From Betaproteobacteria bacterium (lineage in GTDB: Bacteria > Pseudomonadota > Gammaproteobacteria > Burkholderiales > SG8-41): a DNA stretch of 37,273 nt. The DNA lies in NCBI GenBank assembly GCA_016202605.1, contig JACQOJ010000116.1, positions 1-37,273 of the forward strand, in the 5' to 3' direction. Shown here piece after piece: positions 7,967 through 16,171 of the stretch. Both the position numbers and the translations under genes were made by a program. Below the pieces are notes generated by a model. It had not been told where the DNA came from. It ran no database searches and saw only the letters and a list, made by a program, of their open reading frames with translations. Positions within the stretch are counted from its first letter, which is position 1. Each line of letters starts with the position of its first letter.

Positions 7967-8892
7967 TTGATTGCCTGCAGCGTCTGCCGCAGGGAAACCG
8001 GGTCGGCGATGGCAAATCCCCGCAGGCGGACATCGATGCGTTTTATCATTCCCGCCAACACCTTTCCCGGACCGCATTCCGCGACATGTGTCACGCCGTT
8101 CGCCGCCATGTGGCCGATCACCTCGACCCAGCGCACGGGATTGCAGGCCTGGCGCGCCAGAGCGGCCTTGATTTTTCCGGCGTCGCTCTCGATCGCGACG
8201 TCGACGTTGTTGACGATCGGGATCCGGGGCGGGCTGAAAGTCACGCCCTCCATGTATTCGGCGAGCCGCTCCGCGGCCGGCTTCAGCAGTGACGAATGAA
8301 ACGGCGCGCTCACCGGCAGCATTACCGCGCGCTTTGCGCCTCGGGATTTCGCCGCCGCGGCGCCCCGCTCTACCGCAGCCTTGTGACCGGCGATCACAAC
8401 CTGGCTCGGCGCATTGAAGTTCACCGCTTCCACCACCTCACCCTGAGCGGCTTCACGGCAAGCCGCGCGTACCGCGTCATCTTCGAGTCCGAGGATGGCC
8501 GCCATGGCGCCCGTGCCCATCGGCACCGCCCCCTGCATCGCCTGTGCACGAAAGCGCACCAGTGGCACCGCATCGCAAAAAGCGATCACGCCCGCGGCTA
8601 CGAGAGCCGTGTATTCCCCAAGACTGTGCCCGGCGACCAGGGCGGGGTCGGGACCACCGGCCTCGCGCCATGCCCTGAAGACAGCGACGCCCGCGGCAAG
8701 CATCAGCGGCTGCGTGTTCACAGTTGCGTTGAGTTCTTCCGCGGGGCCCTCCGCGACGAGTCGCCACAGGTCCTGGCCCAAGGCATCGGAGGCTTCGGCA
8801 AACGTGTCTCTGACCACTTTGGATTCGGAGAACGGATGCATCATGCCGACCGCCTGCGAACCCTGTCCGGGAAACACCAACGCAAATTTCAT
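7963..8892 (-). CDS. fabD: malonyl-CoA:ACP transacylase
   Basis: The 309-aa enzyme moves malonyl groups from CoA to ACP to supply FabH and FabF. The nucleophile is S90 in GHSLGEY, paired with H199 in APFHSSL; PGQGSQ (8-13) forms the oxyanion-hole loop and R115 lies in the malonate-binding region. Ten bases separate it from fabH, and its stop overlaps the fabG start. AGGT a few bases before the ATG is a modest ribosome-binding site. Confidence 0.97.
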   Translation of the reverse strand: MKFALVFPGQGSQAVGMMHPFSESKVVRDTFAEASDALGQDLWRLVAEGPAEELNATVNTQPLMLAAGVAVFRAWREAGGPDPALVAGHSLGEYTALVAAGVIAFCDAVPLVRFRAQAMQGAVPMGTGAMAAILGLEDDAVRAACREAAQGEVVEAVNFNAPSQVVIAGHKAAVERGAAAAKSRGAKRAVMLPVSAPFHSSLLKPAAERLAEYMEGVTFSPPRIPIVNNVDVAIESDAGKIKAALARQACNPVRWVEVIGHMAANGVTHVAECGPGKVLAGMIKRIDVRLRGFAIADPVSLRQTLQAIK

Positions 8893-8902
8893 CGACCTGT
8901 TC

Positions 8903-9862
8903 TCACCACTTTATCAGTACCGAGCCCCACGTGAAGCCCCCGCCCACGCCTTCCAACAGCACATGCTGGCCGGCGCGAATGCGTCCGTCGCGCACGGCTT
9001 CATCAAGTGCAAGCGGGACCGAGGCCGCCGAAGTATTCGCGTGACGGTCAACGGTCGTGACCACCTTTTCCATGCTGAGACCCAGTTTCCTGGCAGTTGC
9101 CTGAATGATGCGAATGTTCGCCTGGTGCGGGATCAGCCAGTCGATGTCGCTTTTCGCGAGGTTGTTCGCGGCGAGCGCTTCCTCGGCGACTTCCCCGAGC
9201 ACTTTGACGGCAAACTTGAAGACGGTGCCGCCCTCCATCTTGAGCAGCGGCCTCCCGCTGACTTCGCCGCCGCGCACCGTGCCCGGAACCGACAGGATGT
9301 CGGCGTAACTGCCGTCCGCGTGGAGATGGCAGGACATGATCCCGGGTGCGGTGTCCGCCTTGAGCACTACAGCCCCTGCCCCGTCGCCAAACAGCACGCA
9401 TGTTGAACGGTCTTTCCAGTCCAGGATGCGGGAGTAGACTTCGGCGCCCACGACCAGCGCATGACGGTATTGCCCGGAACGCATGAACTGATCGGCGGCG
9501 CCGATCCCGTATACGAAACCGCTGCATACCGCCTGCATGTCGAAGGCGGGACAGCCCTTGATCCCGAGTTTCGCCTGCAAAATGCAGGCCGTGCTCGGAA
9601 ACACCATGTCGGGCGTCGTGGTCGCGACGACGATGAGATCGATGTCCCGCGGCGTGATTCCGGCGGCCTCTATCGCCCTGCGGCTCGCGGCAAGCGCCAG
9701 ATCGCTCGCGTTCTCGTTGTCCGCCGCGACATGTCGCTGCCGGATCCCGGTGCGCGTGAATACCCATTCGTCGCTGGTATCGACCATGCGCTCGAGATCC
9801 CGGTTCGTCAGAATCCTGGACGGGAGATAACTGCCGGTGCCGACGATTCGGGAAAAATTCAT
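8903..9862 (-). CDS. fabH: beta-ketoacyl-ACP synthase III
   Basis: The 319-aa enzyme starts type II fatty-acid synthesis by condensing acetyl-CoA with malonyl-ACP. The Cys-His-Asn triad is C113 (AVCSGF), H246 (IPHQAN) and N276 (RHANTSAAS). The open frame continues upstream, but ATG 9862 shares a base with the plsX stop (TAATG) and begins the conserved [10 protein letters not shown] sequence. The C-terminal GGGFTWGS glycine loop is present. Confidence 0.97.
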   Translation of the reverse strand: MNFSRIVGTGSYLPSRILTNRDLERMVDTSDEWVFTRTGIRQRHVAADNENASDLALAASRRAIEAAGITPRDIDLIVVATTTPDMVFPSTACILQAKLGIKGCPAFDMQAVCSGFVYGIGAADQFMRSGQYRHALVVGAEVYSRILDWKDRSTCVLFGDGAGAVVLKADTAPGIMSCHLHADGSYADILSVPGTVRGGEVSGRPLLKMEGGTVFKFAVKVLGEVAEEALAANNLAKSDIDWLIPHQANIRIIQATARKLGLSMEKVVTTVDRHANTSAASVPLALDEAVRDGRIRAGQHVLLEGVGGGFTWGSVLIKW

Positions 9863-10878
9863 TACGCCGCGCTTTTCTGTATCGATGACATGCGCTCGGC
9901 AATATGCACGAGCACACCGGTCCGCGCTTCTTCCACGGCACGGTCGATCGCGAAGCCAAACGCGAACGCGTCGGCCGAGCCATGGCTCTTGATCACGATC
10001 CCCCGCAATCCAAGCAGCGTCGCTCCGTTGTAGCGCCGGGGATCGACCCGGCGCTTGAACGCGCCGATAACCGGCAGCGTGATCAAGCCGCAGAGCCTGG
10101 TGAGAAAGTTGCGGCTGAATTCTTCCCGCAGGTACGTCGAAAGCATCTGGGCGAGACCTTCCGAGGCCTTCAGCGCGACGTTTCCCACAAAACCGTCGCA
10201 CACGACGATATCCGTCGTTCCCATGTAAATGTCGTCGCCCTCGACGTTGCCGGAGAAATTGAGACCGCTGGCGCGCAGCAGATCGGCAGCCTGCTTGACG
10301 ACTTCGTTGCCCTTGATATCTTCCTCGCCCACATTGAGCAGGCCCACGGTCGGGCGTTCCTTGTGCTCCACTGAAGCCACCAGTTCCGAAGCCATGACGC
10401 CGAACTGCAGAAGATGTTCCGCGGTGCAGTCGACGTTGGCGCCAAGATCGAGCACGTATGTGTGCCCCTTGAGCGTGGGCAGGATGCTCGTGATTGCCGG
10501 TCGGTCGATGCCGGGCAGGGTTTTCAGGACGAAACGCGAAATCGCCATCAGCGCCCCGGTATTTCCGGCACTGACGCAGGCATGCGCCTCACCGCTCTTG
10601 ACCAGGTCTATCGCCACGCGCATCGATGAGTCCTTCTTTCCGCGCAGCGCCAGCGCCGGGGGTTCACCCATCGAGACGATTTCTGTCGCATGGCGCACCC
10701 GGATGCGTTTGCCGGCAGCGGCCGATGCACGCTGCAGTTCGCGCTCGATGACATCCTGCCGGCCGGTCAGTATGAACGATGTCCGCGGATCGCGGTCCAG
10801 ATAGGCCAGCGCCGCCGGCACCGTGACGTGTGCACCATGATCGCCACCCATGCAGTCGATGGCAACGGTCACATCCAT
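9862..10878 (-). CDS. plsX: phosphate acyltransferase PlsX
   Basis: The 338-aa enzyme converts acyl-ACP to acyl-phosphate, the donor for PlsY in phosphatidic acid synthesis; it is a peripheral membrane protein. The N-terminal DCMGGDHG motif marks the family, and the isocitrate-dehydrogenase-like fold and length are typical. Start ATG 10878 is fixed by a strong GAGGAGG about seven bases upstream; a longer frame reaching back to 11169 is rejected. The gene lies 83 bp downstream of rpmF and overlaps fabH by one base. Confidence 0.96.
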   Translation of the reverse strand: MDVTVAIDCMGGDHGAHVTVPAALAYLDRDPRTSFILTGRQDVIERELQRASAAAGKRIRVRHATEIVSMGEPPALALRGKKDSSMRVAIDLVKSGEAHACVSAGNTGALMAISRFVLKTLPGIDRPAITSILPTLKGHTYVLDLGANVDCTAEHLLQFGVMASELVASVEHKERPTVGLLNVGEEDIKGNEVVKQAADLLRASGLNFSGNVEGDDIYMGTTDIVVCDGFVGNVALKASEGLAQMLSTYLREEFSRNFLTRLCGLITLPVIGAFKRRVDPRRYNGATLLGLRGIVIKSHGSADAFAFGFAIDRAVEEARTGVLVHIAERMSSIQKSAA

Positions 10879-10961
10879 CGGGAAGCCTCCTCTGGCGTGC
10901 CCTTTGTCGTCGTTGTCAGGCACGCCCGATGGGTTAATGCGCCCGGTCAAAGCGAACGCGG

Positions 10962-11141
10962 TTACTCGCCCCCGGTCTTGACGACTTTCTTGCCGCGGTA
11001 ATAGCCGTTCGGGCTGATGTGGTGTCGCAGGTGAACCTCGCCGGTGGTGGGTTCCACCGCCAGCGGCGGATTCGTCAGGAAGTCGTGCGAGCGGTGCATG
11101 CCGCGCTTCGACGGGGACTTCTTGTTTTGCTGTACTGCCAT
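10962..11141 (-). CDS. rpmF: 50S ribosomal protein L32
   Basis: This 59-aa protein begins [19 protein letters not shown] and carries the [17 protein letters not shown] block, both diagnostic of bacterial L32. It lacks the two CxxC zinc knuckles found in some phyla, so it is the zinc-independent form, as in E. coli. AAGGAG sits seven bases before the ATG. The position between yceD and plsX is conserved across proteobacteria and ties ribosome supply to lipid synthesis. Confidence 0.97.
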   Translation of the reverse strand: MAVQQNKKSPSKRGMHRSHDFLTNPPLAVEPTTGEVHLRHHISPNGYYRGKKVVKTGGE

Positions 11142-11165
11142 TGCGGTACTCCTTGAATGATAATC

Positions 11166-11666
11166 TCAAATTTTCTTCAGTGCCGCCAGCTTTGAAAACG
11201 CGTGCGGTCCGGCGCCATCATGCTGCCTCGTGCTGAGCACGCTCTGGCAGCGTTCATCAGGGTGCCGAGGTACGAGCGGCAGGCTGAGCAGGATTTCGTC
11301 CTCAACCAGCGCCGCCATATCCAGTTCGCTGCTTGCCTCGATGAAATCGGAGGCATTCGGGTCTTCCGCTTCGGCACCCGGATTTTCGCCGCGCTTCAGA
11401 AGGGTCAGCGTGTTAGACAAATGCAGCGGATACTCCAGCAGCCCCAAGCAACGCTGGCACTGCAGGTGGAGCAAGCCGTTGACTTCCAGAATCAATACCG
11501 GTCGCCCCCGGCCGTCCCGGCCGCCTTTCAACCGGAAATCGACAGTGCCGCCGGTGTCGAACAGGCAATCCTGCAGGCGGGTCAAGCTCGCTACCGCCAT
11601 GCTGCCGCATATTTCCCGCGCGGCCCTGGCAAATTCCAGACTATCTACGACAGTCTGTTCAGACAT
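11166..11666 (-). CDS. yceD: YceD / DUF177 family protein
   Basis: The 166-aa protein belongs to the DUF177 (YceD) family encoded upstream of rpmF in most proteobacteria; plant relatives act in 23S rRNA accumulation, and the bacterial role is probably similar. The conserved C-x-R-C signature (LQCQRCLG) is near residues 68-75 and a third cysteine in DERCQS lies near 140. An upstream frame exists, but ATG 11666 begins a family-like N-terminus and lies just after a strong promoter -10. There is no Shine-Dalgarno sequence, so translation may be leaderless. It is the first gene of the operon. Confidence 0.9.
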   Translation of the reverse strand: MSEQTVVDSLEFARAAREICGSMAVASLTRLQDCLFDTGGTVDFRLKGGRDGRGRPVLILEVNGLLHLQCQRCLGLLEYPLHLSNTLTLLKRGENPGAEAEDPNASDFIEASSELDMAALVEDEILLSLPLVPRHPDERCQSVLSTRQHDGAGPHAFSKLAALKKI

Positions 11667-11675
11667 AAGCCGGGC

Positions 11676-11704
11676 ATGATAATATTTTTGCTTCACCGTG
11701 TCAA
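11676..11704 (-). promoter_or_regulatory. sigma70 promoter of the yceD-rpmF-fab operon
   Basis: On the minus strand a perfect TTGACA (11699-11704) is followed by a 17-bp spacer and TATCAT (11676-11681). The yceD ATG is only nine bases past the -10, so the predicted transcript begins about 1-3 nt before the start codon. It sits in the divergent gap with maf and is the best candidate driver of the whole downstream operon. Confidence 0.75.
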
Positions 11705-11786
11705 AGAAAAAGCGCGGAAAAGCCAAGTCTAGCAGACACTTAGCATATTCGGTGCCGGCCTTCCGTGCTGCCGCGCCGCTACTCCA

Positions 11787-13097
11787 TTGAATTCCCGGCG
11801 CCTGATCCTTGCCTCGACCTCTCCCTATCGGCGGGCGTTGCTCGAAAGGCTGGGAATCGCGTTCGAAGTAATGGCGCCCAACGTAGACGAAACGCCGCGG
11901 ACCGGAGAAAGCGCCGTCCAGACGGCGCTACGCCTGGCGGAGCTCAAGGCGCGTGCCGGAGTGCGCCTTCACCCCGCGGCACTGGTCATCGGGTCCGATC
12001 AGGTTGCGGTCCTGGACGAAGTGCAATTGGGTAAGCCGGGCGACCATGCATCAGCAGTCGCACAGTTGCGTGCGATGCGCGGCAGGACGGTCATCTTCCA
12101 TACCGCTTTGTGTGTGTGCGACGGTCCCACAGGGCGCCGGCAGATCGTCAACGTCCCGACGACCGTGACTTTCCGGGAGTTCACTGACGCGCACATCGAG
12201 CGCTACCTGGCGCGGGAGCAACCCTATGACTGCGCAGGCAGTGCCAAGATCGAAGGCCTGGGTATTGCGTTGGTGGAGCATGTGTCAAGCGATGACCCGA
12301 CGGCGTTGCCGGGTCTGCCATTGACACGGCTTATCACGATGCTCAGGAACGAGGGCATCGAAGTCATCCAGGCTGCCACGATGCCCGGAACAGGCACGCT
12401 TTATCTAATTCCAACCGCGCTTGGCGGCAGCGATCCCGGTCCCTTTCTCCCAAGCTCGACGTTGCGCGTGCTCTCCGGGCTCACCCGCTTCATCGTGGAA
12501 AACCCGAAGAGCGCGCGGCAATTCCTCAAGGCGGCCGGCCACCCGCACCCACTGCGAAGTCTTGATTTTCGGGTGCTTGACGAGCACACGACTGACGACG
12601 AGCTCCCTGATCTGCTCGACCCCCTGCGCGCCGGACAGGACTGGGGGTTGATGTCGGAAGCCGGCTGCCCCGCCGTCGCCGATCCCGGCGCGACACTGGT
12701 GAAACTCGCGCATGCACGCGGCGTTCGCGTCGTGCCGCTGGTGGGGCCCTCGGCAGTGCTGCTCGCGCTGATGGCCTCGGGGCTGAACGGCCAGCGTTTT
12801 GCGTTTCACGGCTATCTCCCGGTGGAGGCGCGGCAACGCCGGGCAAGGATCGTGGGGCTCGAGCGCGAGTCGGCGCGTAACGACGAAACGCAGATCTTCA
12901 TCGAGACACCGTATCGGAATGACGCGCTGCTGCGGGCGCTGATCGAAGCGTGCCACGATGATACGCTGCTCTGCCTCGCGACGGACATCACCCTCCCGAC
13001 CGAAACAGTGCTTACGCAGGCGGTGGTTGCGTGGAGGAGGAAACTGCCGGCTCTTAACCGCCGACCGACCGTATTCCTGCTTTACAGCGGATCATAG
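11787..13097 (+). CDS. maf: Maf/YceF nucleotide pyrophosphatase fused to RsmI-like SAM methyltransferase
   Basis: One uninterrupted 436-aa frame carries two enzymes. Residues 1-192 are a Maf protein: ASTSPYRRALL (9-19), catalytic-base region GSDQV (69-73) and YDCAGSAKIEGLG (147-159), the form found in YceF-type proteins, which hydrolyse 7-methyl-GTP and related noncanonical nucleotides. Residues 203-436 are a tetrapyrrole-methylase-fold methyltransferase like RsmI: TLYLIPT (204-210), SEAGCPAVADPG (290-301, SAM site), VPLVGPSA (316-323), FIETPYRN (371-378). In relatives these are usually separate adjacent genes; the linker here is about ten residues. The only start is TTG at 11787, without a Shine-Dalgarno sequence. 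M199 (12381) could be an internal start but has only a weak AGG before it. The RNA target of the methyltransferase half is unknown. Confidence 0.88.
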   Translation: MNSRRLILASTSPYRRALLERLGIAFEVMAPNVDETPRTGESAVQTALRLAELKARAGVRLHPAALVIGSDQVAVLDEVQLGKPGDHASAVAQLRAMRGRTVIFHTALCVCDGPTGRRQIVNVPTTVTFREFTDAHIERYLAREQPYDCAGSAKIEGLGIALVEHVSSDDPTALPGLPLTRLITMLRNEGIEVIQAATMPGTGTLYLIPTALGGSDPGPFLPSSTLRVLSGLTRFIVENPKSARQFLKAAGHPHPLRSLDFRVLDEHTTDDELPDLLDPLRAGQDWGLMSEAGCPAVADPGATLVKLAHARGVRVVPLVGPSAVLLALMASGLNGQRFAFHGYLPVEARQRRARIVGLERESARNDETQIFIETPYRNDALLRALIEACHDDTLLCLATDITLPTETVLTQAVVAWRRKLPALNRRPTVFLLYSGS

Positions 13098-13098
13098 C

Positions 13099-13122
13099 GT
13101 CGGGAGGCTCGCGCTCCCCGAC
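13099..13122. terminator. hairpin between convergent genes
   Basis: GTCGGGAG (13099-13106) pairs with CTCCCCGAC (13114-13122) with one bulged C and a 7-nt loop. It lies two bases after the fusion-gene stop and 18 bp from the tpsB stop on the other strand, so it could end transcription from both sides. There is no T-tract, so efficiency is uncertain. Confidence 0.5.
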
Positions 13123-13139
13123 TACCGTTCAGCGATCGC

Positions 13140-14762
13140 TCAGAAGCGGTAGAAGGCCGAGAAGAGCAGCTTGTCGTGGCCGCGCGGCGTGCCTCCACCG
13201 ACTCCATTCAGCACGTTGGCGTAGGTCGCGCTCACGTCGAGCCGTTTCATCCAGCTCCAACGCACGCCGACACCGATGCTGGATGCATTATCCCGGGTAG
13301 GTATGCCGACGACTTGCGCGACGTGAGTGCGGCTGCCGTGATCGTAAAAGACGAACGGCAGGATCCCGGCGCCCAGATCCGGTCCATGCGCTTCCAGATT
13401 GATGAAGTACCCGCGATCTCCGGTCGTTTCGCGCTCCCGCAGGCCGCGGACCGATGCCGCACCGCCGACGCCGAACTGTTCGCCAGGTACAAGCGGTTCA
13501 TGCGCATACTGGGCGCGATACTTGCCAACCAGCGTCCACCCCGCTTGCAGGGCATGACTGGCGTCTATCCCCCAACGGAAAGCTTCCCAGTTGCGATCCG
13601 CGCCGGCACGGGCGGTGTCGTAGTCCGAGGCGCTGTTGGAACGGCCTCCGCCGGTATTGACGACGTACTCGCCGTATGCCCCGATGGCGGTCTGTGCCTG
13701 CTCGCGGCGGGCAGTGTAGCGCAACGAAACGGGACGGGTGCCGACGGCCGTCGACGGCAGCGCCGTGCCCACAAACGCGACGCTGCTTTCGAAATAACGG
13801 TCGTCCAGCGCGACGGATACATGATGGCCGATGTCGCCGAATTTCGGAAGCGCGTAAGTAAGCCTCGCGCCCCAGAATTCACCGCGCCCGCTCACGTCAA
13901 AGCTCTGTCCCGCGAGACCGACTGTGCCATTGTCAACGTCCGAACGCGTGTAGTACGCGTTTACGGTCGTGTTGTAGCCATAGAACGGCATCCAGTAAAA
14001 AGCGCCCAGCTGGGTTACGCGGCTTATGTACTCCGGCGAAGTCGTGTAAGCGAGCGTCAGGACATGGTCGCGGTCGAACAGGTTGCTGTGCTGGTAGCCC
14101 GCAGTGAGTCGCGTATAGCCCGTGTTCTGGTTGATCGTATTGTCGAAGTCCCGCGTGTGCCCGGTGAGCCCCACAAAAAACTGCGAGGTGGGCACATCAC
14201 GCACGCGCATTTCAGCATCCAGCGCATCCTTCTTGCGGCTCTCCTTGATGTTGATCGTCAGACGCTTGGAGGGATGCTCGTTGGCGAGGCTCAGTTGGCG
14301 CCCGAGTTCGCGCACATCAGGCGACTTTCCGGTTTGCAGGGCGGGAACACTTTGCAGAATGTTTTCAGTGGAGAAATGTTGGTTTCCGGATACCGTGATT
14401 TCGTTCAGCGGGAAACTCAGCACCTGCAGCTTCAGTTCGCCGGCAGCGGGCCGTTGCGCGGGCACGATCACCCGATGGAACGCGAAGCCCCGTTCCCGGA
14501 TCGCGCTCTCCAGCGCGAGCGCCGCCGCCTCCAGCGTCGAAAGGCTCTTGTGGGCTCCGCGATGCGGCGCGAGGATGGCGTCGGTTTCCGACGCGGACAA
14601 CGGATTGTCGCCCTCGACGACGAACCGCGTAACCTCCAGCAGCACCGCTTCACCCGCCGACGGCGCCGTCTGGCACCATGCAGTGCCGGCGACCGTGGAC
14701 AGCGCAGCGAACATCAGCCCCTTCCGAAGCATCGAAAACATTCCTGGTGTGGGTTTGCTCAT
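13140..14762 (-). CDS. two-partner secretion outer-membrane transporter (ShlB/FhaC/HecB type)
   Basis: The 540-aa Omp85-superfamily TpsB protein should export the adhesin encoded by tpsA. It has a signal peptide (core MLRKGLMFAALSTVAGTAW), two periplasmic POTRA domains (roughly 40-110 and 110-190; the second starts at LNEITVSGNQHFS) and a 16-stranded barrel. Lid-loop motif VRGLRE (the VRGYRE of FhaC) and the C-terminal aromatic YRF for BAM-mediated insertion are present. ATG 14762 is preferred over an in-frame TTG four codons earlier because it overlaps the fecR stop by one base (TGATG). It is the last gene of the tpsA-fecR-tpsB operon. Confidence 0.95.
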   Translation of the reverse strand: MSKPTPGMFSMLRKGLMFAALSTVAGTAWCQTAPSAGEAVLLEVTRFVVEGDNPLSASETDAILAPHRGAHKSLSTLEAAALALESAIRERGFAFHRVIVPAQRPAAGELKLQVLSFPLNEITVSGNQHFSTENILQSVPALQTGKSPDVRELGRQLSLANEHPSKRLTINIKESRKKDALDAEMRVRDVPTSQFFVGLTGHTRDFDNTINQNTGYTRLTAGYQHSNLFDRDHVLTLAYTTSPEYISRVTQLGAFYWMPFYGYNTTVNAYYTRSDVDNGTVGLAGQSFDVSGRGEFWGARLTYALPKFGDIGHHVSVALDDRYFESSVAFVGTALPSTAVGTRPVSLRYTARREQAQTAIGAYGEYVVNTGGGRSNSASDYDTARAGADRNWEAFRWGIDASHALQAGWTLVGKYRAQYAHEPLVPGEQFGVGGAASVRGLRERETTGDRGYFINLEAHGPDLGAGILPFVFYDHGSRTHVAQVVGIPTRDNASSIGVGVRWSWMKRLDVSATYANVLNGVGGGTPRGHDKLLFSAFYRF

Positions 14763-16171
14763 CAGATCTCGCAAATCAAGCTGCCGGGGCCGCCGCCCGG
14801 ATTCAGAACGTCAAGCAGACGGATGCTCTGCTCGTCGAAGGTTTCCGGTATCGGCGACGGGTCGGAGGTGATGAACGGCGGCGTTTGCGTCAGGCGCACC
14901 GGTATGCCCTGACCGTCGGCGAGGTAACCCGATTCACCGGGCCCAAGATCGATGGAACCGGCCCGTCCCGCGAAATCGACGTGGCCATCACGCATTGTCA
15001 CGTAGACCCCGGGCCGGTATGCTTCGACGCTCACCGCGCCGAAGAGATTGTCGAAATCGACCTCGACCTTGTCCGGGCGCGGAGCGGTCTCATCGAGGAA
15101 GAACTGCGGCACGCGATCAAGCAGCACCAGGCGATCCCGGGCCGGGTTGAACACGCCGGCGCGGTCCAGCGGGACCAGCAGCTCCCGCTGTCCGACTATG
15201 ATCGCGATTGCCCCTTCCCACGTATAGGCAAACGCCGCCTCGGAGCACGCGCCAGCTACGCAATCGAGCGCCAGCCGGTTGTCGAAGCCGGTGCCGCGGA
15301 TACCGACGATCGCCGTGATCATGTTGAGCTGCACGGACTTCGGTTCGCGCTTGGCGAGCAGACCCGTTAGCACGCGCGCGCCTCCCTTGACAACCCTGAC
15401 GACGAAGTTACCGCTGTCGGCCTGCGCACCACTGAATCGCACGTTCTCCAGCTTGAATTCCGACTCGGCAACGACCGTGACCTTCGACCGGTCGCGGAAC
15501 GCGAGCACGGCATAGGAGCCCTTGTCGGTGCGCACGGTTTCGCCGCTGAGAAGCGGCGCGCCCTTAGTCACAGCGCGCACTTGGCCGTCCTGCCCGACAA
15601 TCGACGCTGTGCCCGACACCACCGCCACCCGCGCGACGATGAGCGCTCCCGCGATGCCGGTGTCCTTCTGGGCGCTGCGAATTTCTTCGGCGCACTCGTT
15701 GCCGCATATCCGGGCATCAAAGCCCGTGCCGCGGATTCCGATCGTCGCTGTCGCAGTGCTGACCCGCATCCCCTGCGGATTGCGTTTGCCGATGAGACCG
15801 GTCAATGCCCGCACGCCGCCCTTCACCAGTCTCAGCAGCGCCGATTCTTCTCCGGCACCATGACTGAATTTGTCGATGACGAAAGTGGTATTGGGCCGCA
15901 GCGTCATCTTGCTGCCGTCGCGCAGCCCGATGACCGCGAATCCCCGTTCCCCCGTGCTGACAATGTCGCCCTCGTGCAGGGGATCGCCTTTGGCGACAAA
16001 GCGCGGGCTTTCCCCCGGCTGTTGTGCGCTCGTTATGCCCTGCGCGTGGATGACTTCACCGGCCGGCTGTGCCGCAATCGCGACCCCGTATCCGGTTACC
16101 AACGTGAGCAAAAAAAGAAGTATGCCGCTCGCGCTTAGCGCCCATCGCCGGGACGAGCCGTTCAACGACAT
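14762..16171 (-). CDS. secreted or periplasmic protein with tandem FecR domains
   Basis: The 469-aa protein has an N-terminal signal or anchor (hydrophobic 14-34) and two consecutive FecR-like units, about 36-165 and 180-315. Each unit ends in the same GIRGTGFD motif (145-152 and 290-297) followed by a close cysteine pair (C156/C160 and C304/C309). The remainder (about 330-469) contains a degenerate third unit (GVYVTMRDGHVDF) and a Pro/Gly-rich tail. Classical FecR is an anti-sigma regulator with a cytoplasmic head; none is present and no ECF sigma gene is nearby, so a sensor or adhesin-accessory role is inferred. Its start overlaps the tpsA stop by 10 bp and its stop overlaps tpsB by one base. 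Confidence 0.9.
   Translation of the reverse strand: MSLNGSSRRWALSASGILLFLLTLVTGYGVAIAAQPAGEVIHAQGITSAQQPGESPRFVAKGDPLHEGDIVSTGERGFAVIGLRDGSKMTLRPNTTFVIDKFSHGAGEESALLRLVKGGVRALTGLIGKRNPQGMRVSTATATIGIRGTGFDARICGNECAEEIRSAQKDTGIAGALIVARVAVVSGTASIVGQDGQVRAVTKGAPLLSGETVRTDKGSYAVLAFRDRSKVTVVAESEFKLENVRFSGAQADSGNFVVRVVKGGARVLTGLLAKREPKSVQLNMITAIVGIRGTGFDNRLALDCVAGACSEAAFAYTWEGAIAIIVGQRELLVPLDRAGVFNPARDRLVLLDRVPQFFLDETAPRPDKVEVDFDNLFGAVSVEAYRPGVYVTMRDGHVDFAGRAGSIDLGPGESGYLADGQGIPVRLTQTPPFITSDPSPIPETFDEQSIRLLDVLNPGGGPGSLICEI

Noticed and set aside
13131-13140. AGCGATCGCT palindrome as an operator
   Set aside because: A single 10-bp palindrome at the 3' end of tpsB between convergent genes has no obvious regulatory role.
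13176-14912. 578-aa plus-strand frame opposite tpsB
   Set aside because: It is the antisense of tpsB; the minus frame has POTRA and barrel motifs, while this one has no domain and a biased His/Arg/Asp composition.
14762-16171. FecR as an anti-sigma regulator of an iron-uptake system
   Set aside because: No cytoplasmic head, no ECF sigma factor gene and no TonB receptor gene are present in the window.
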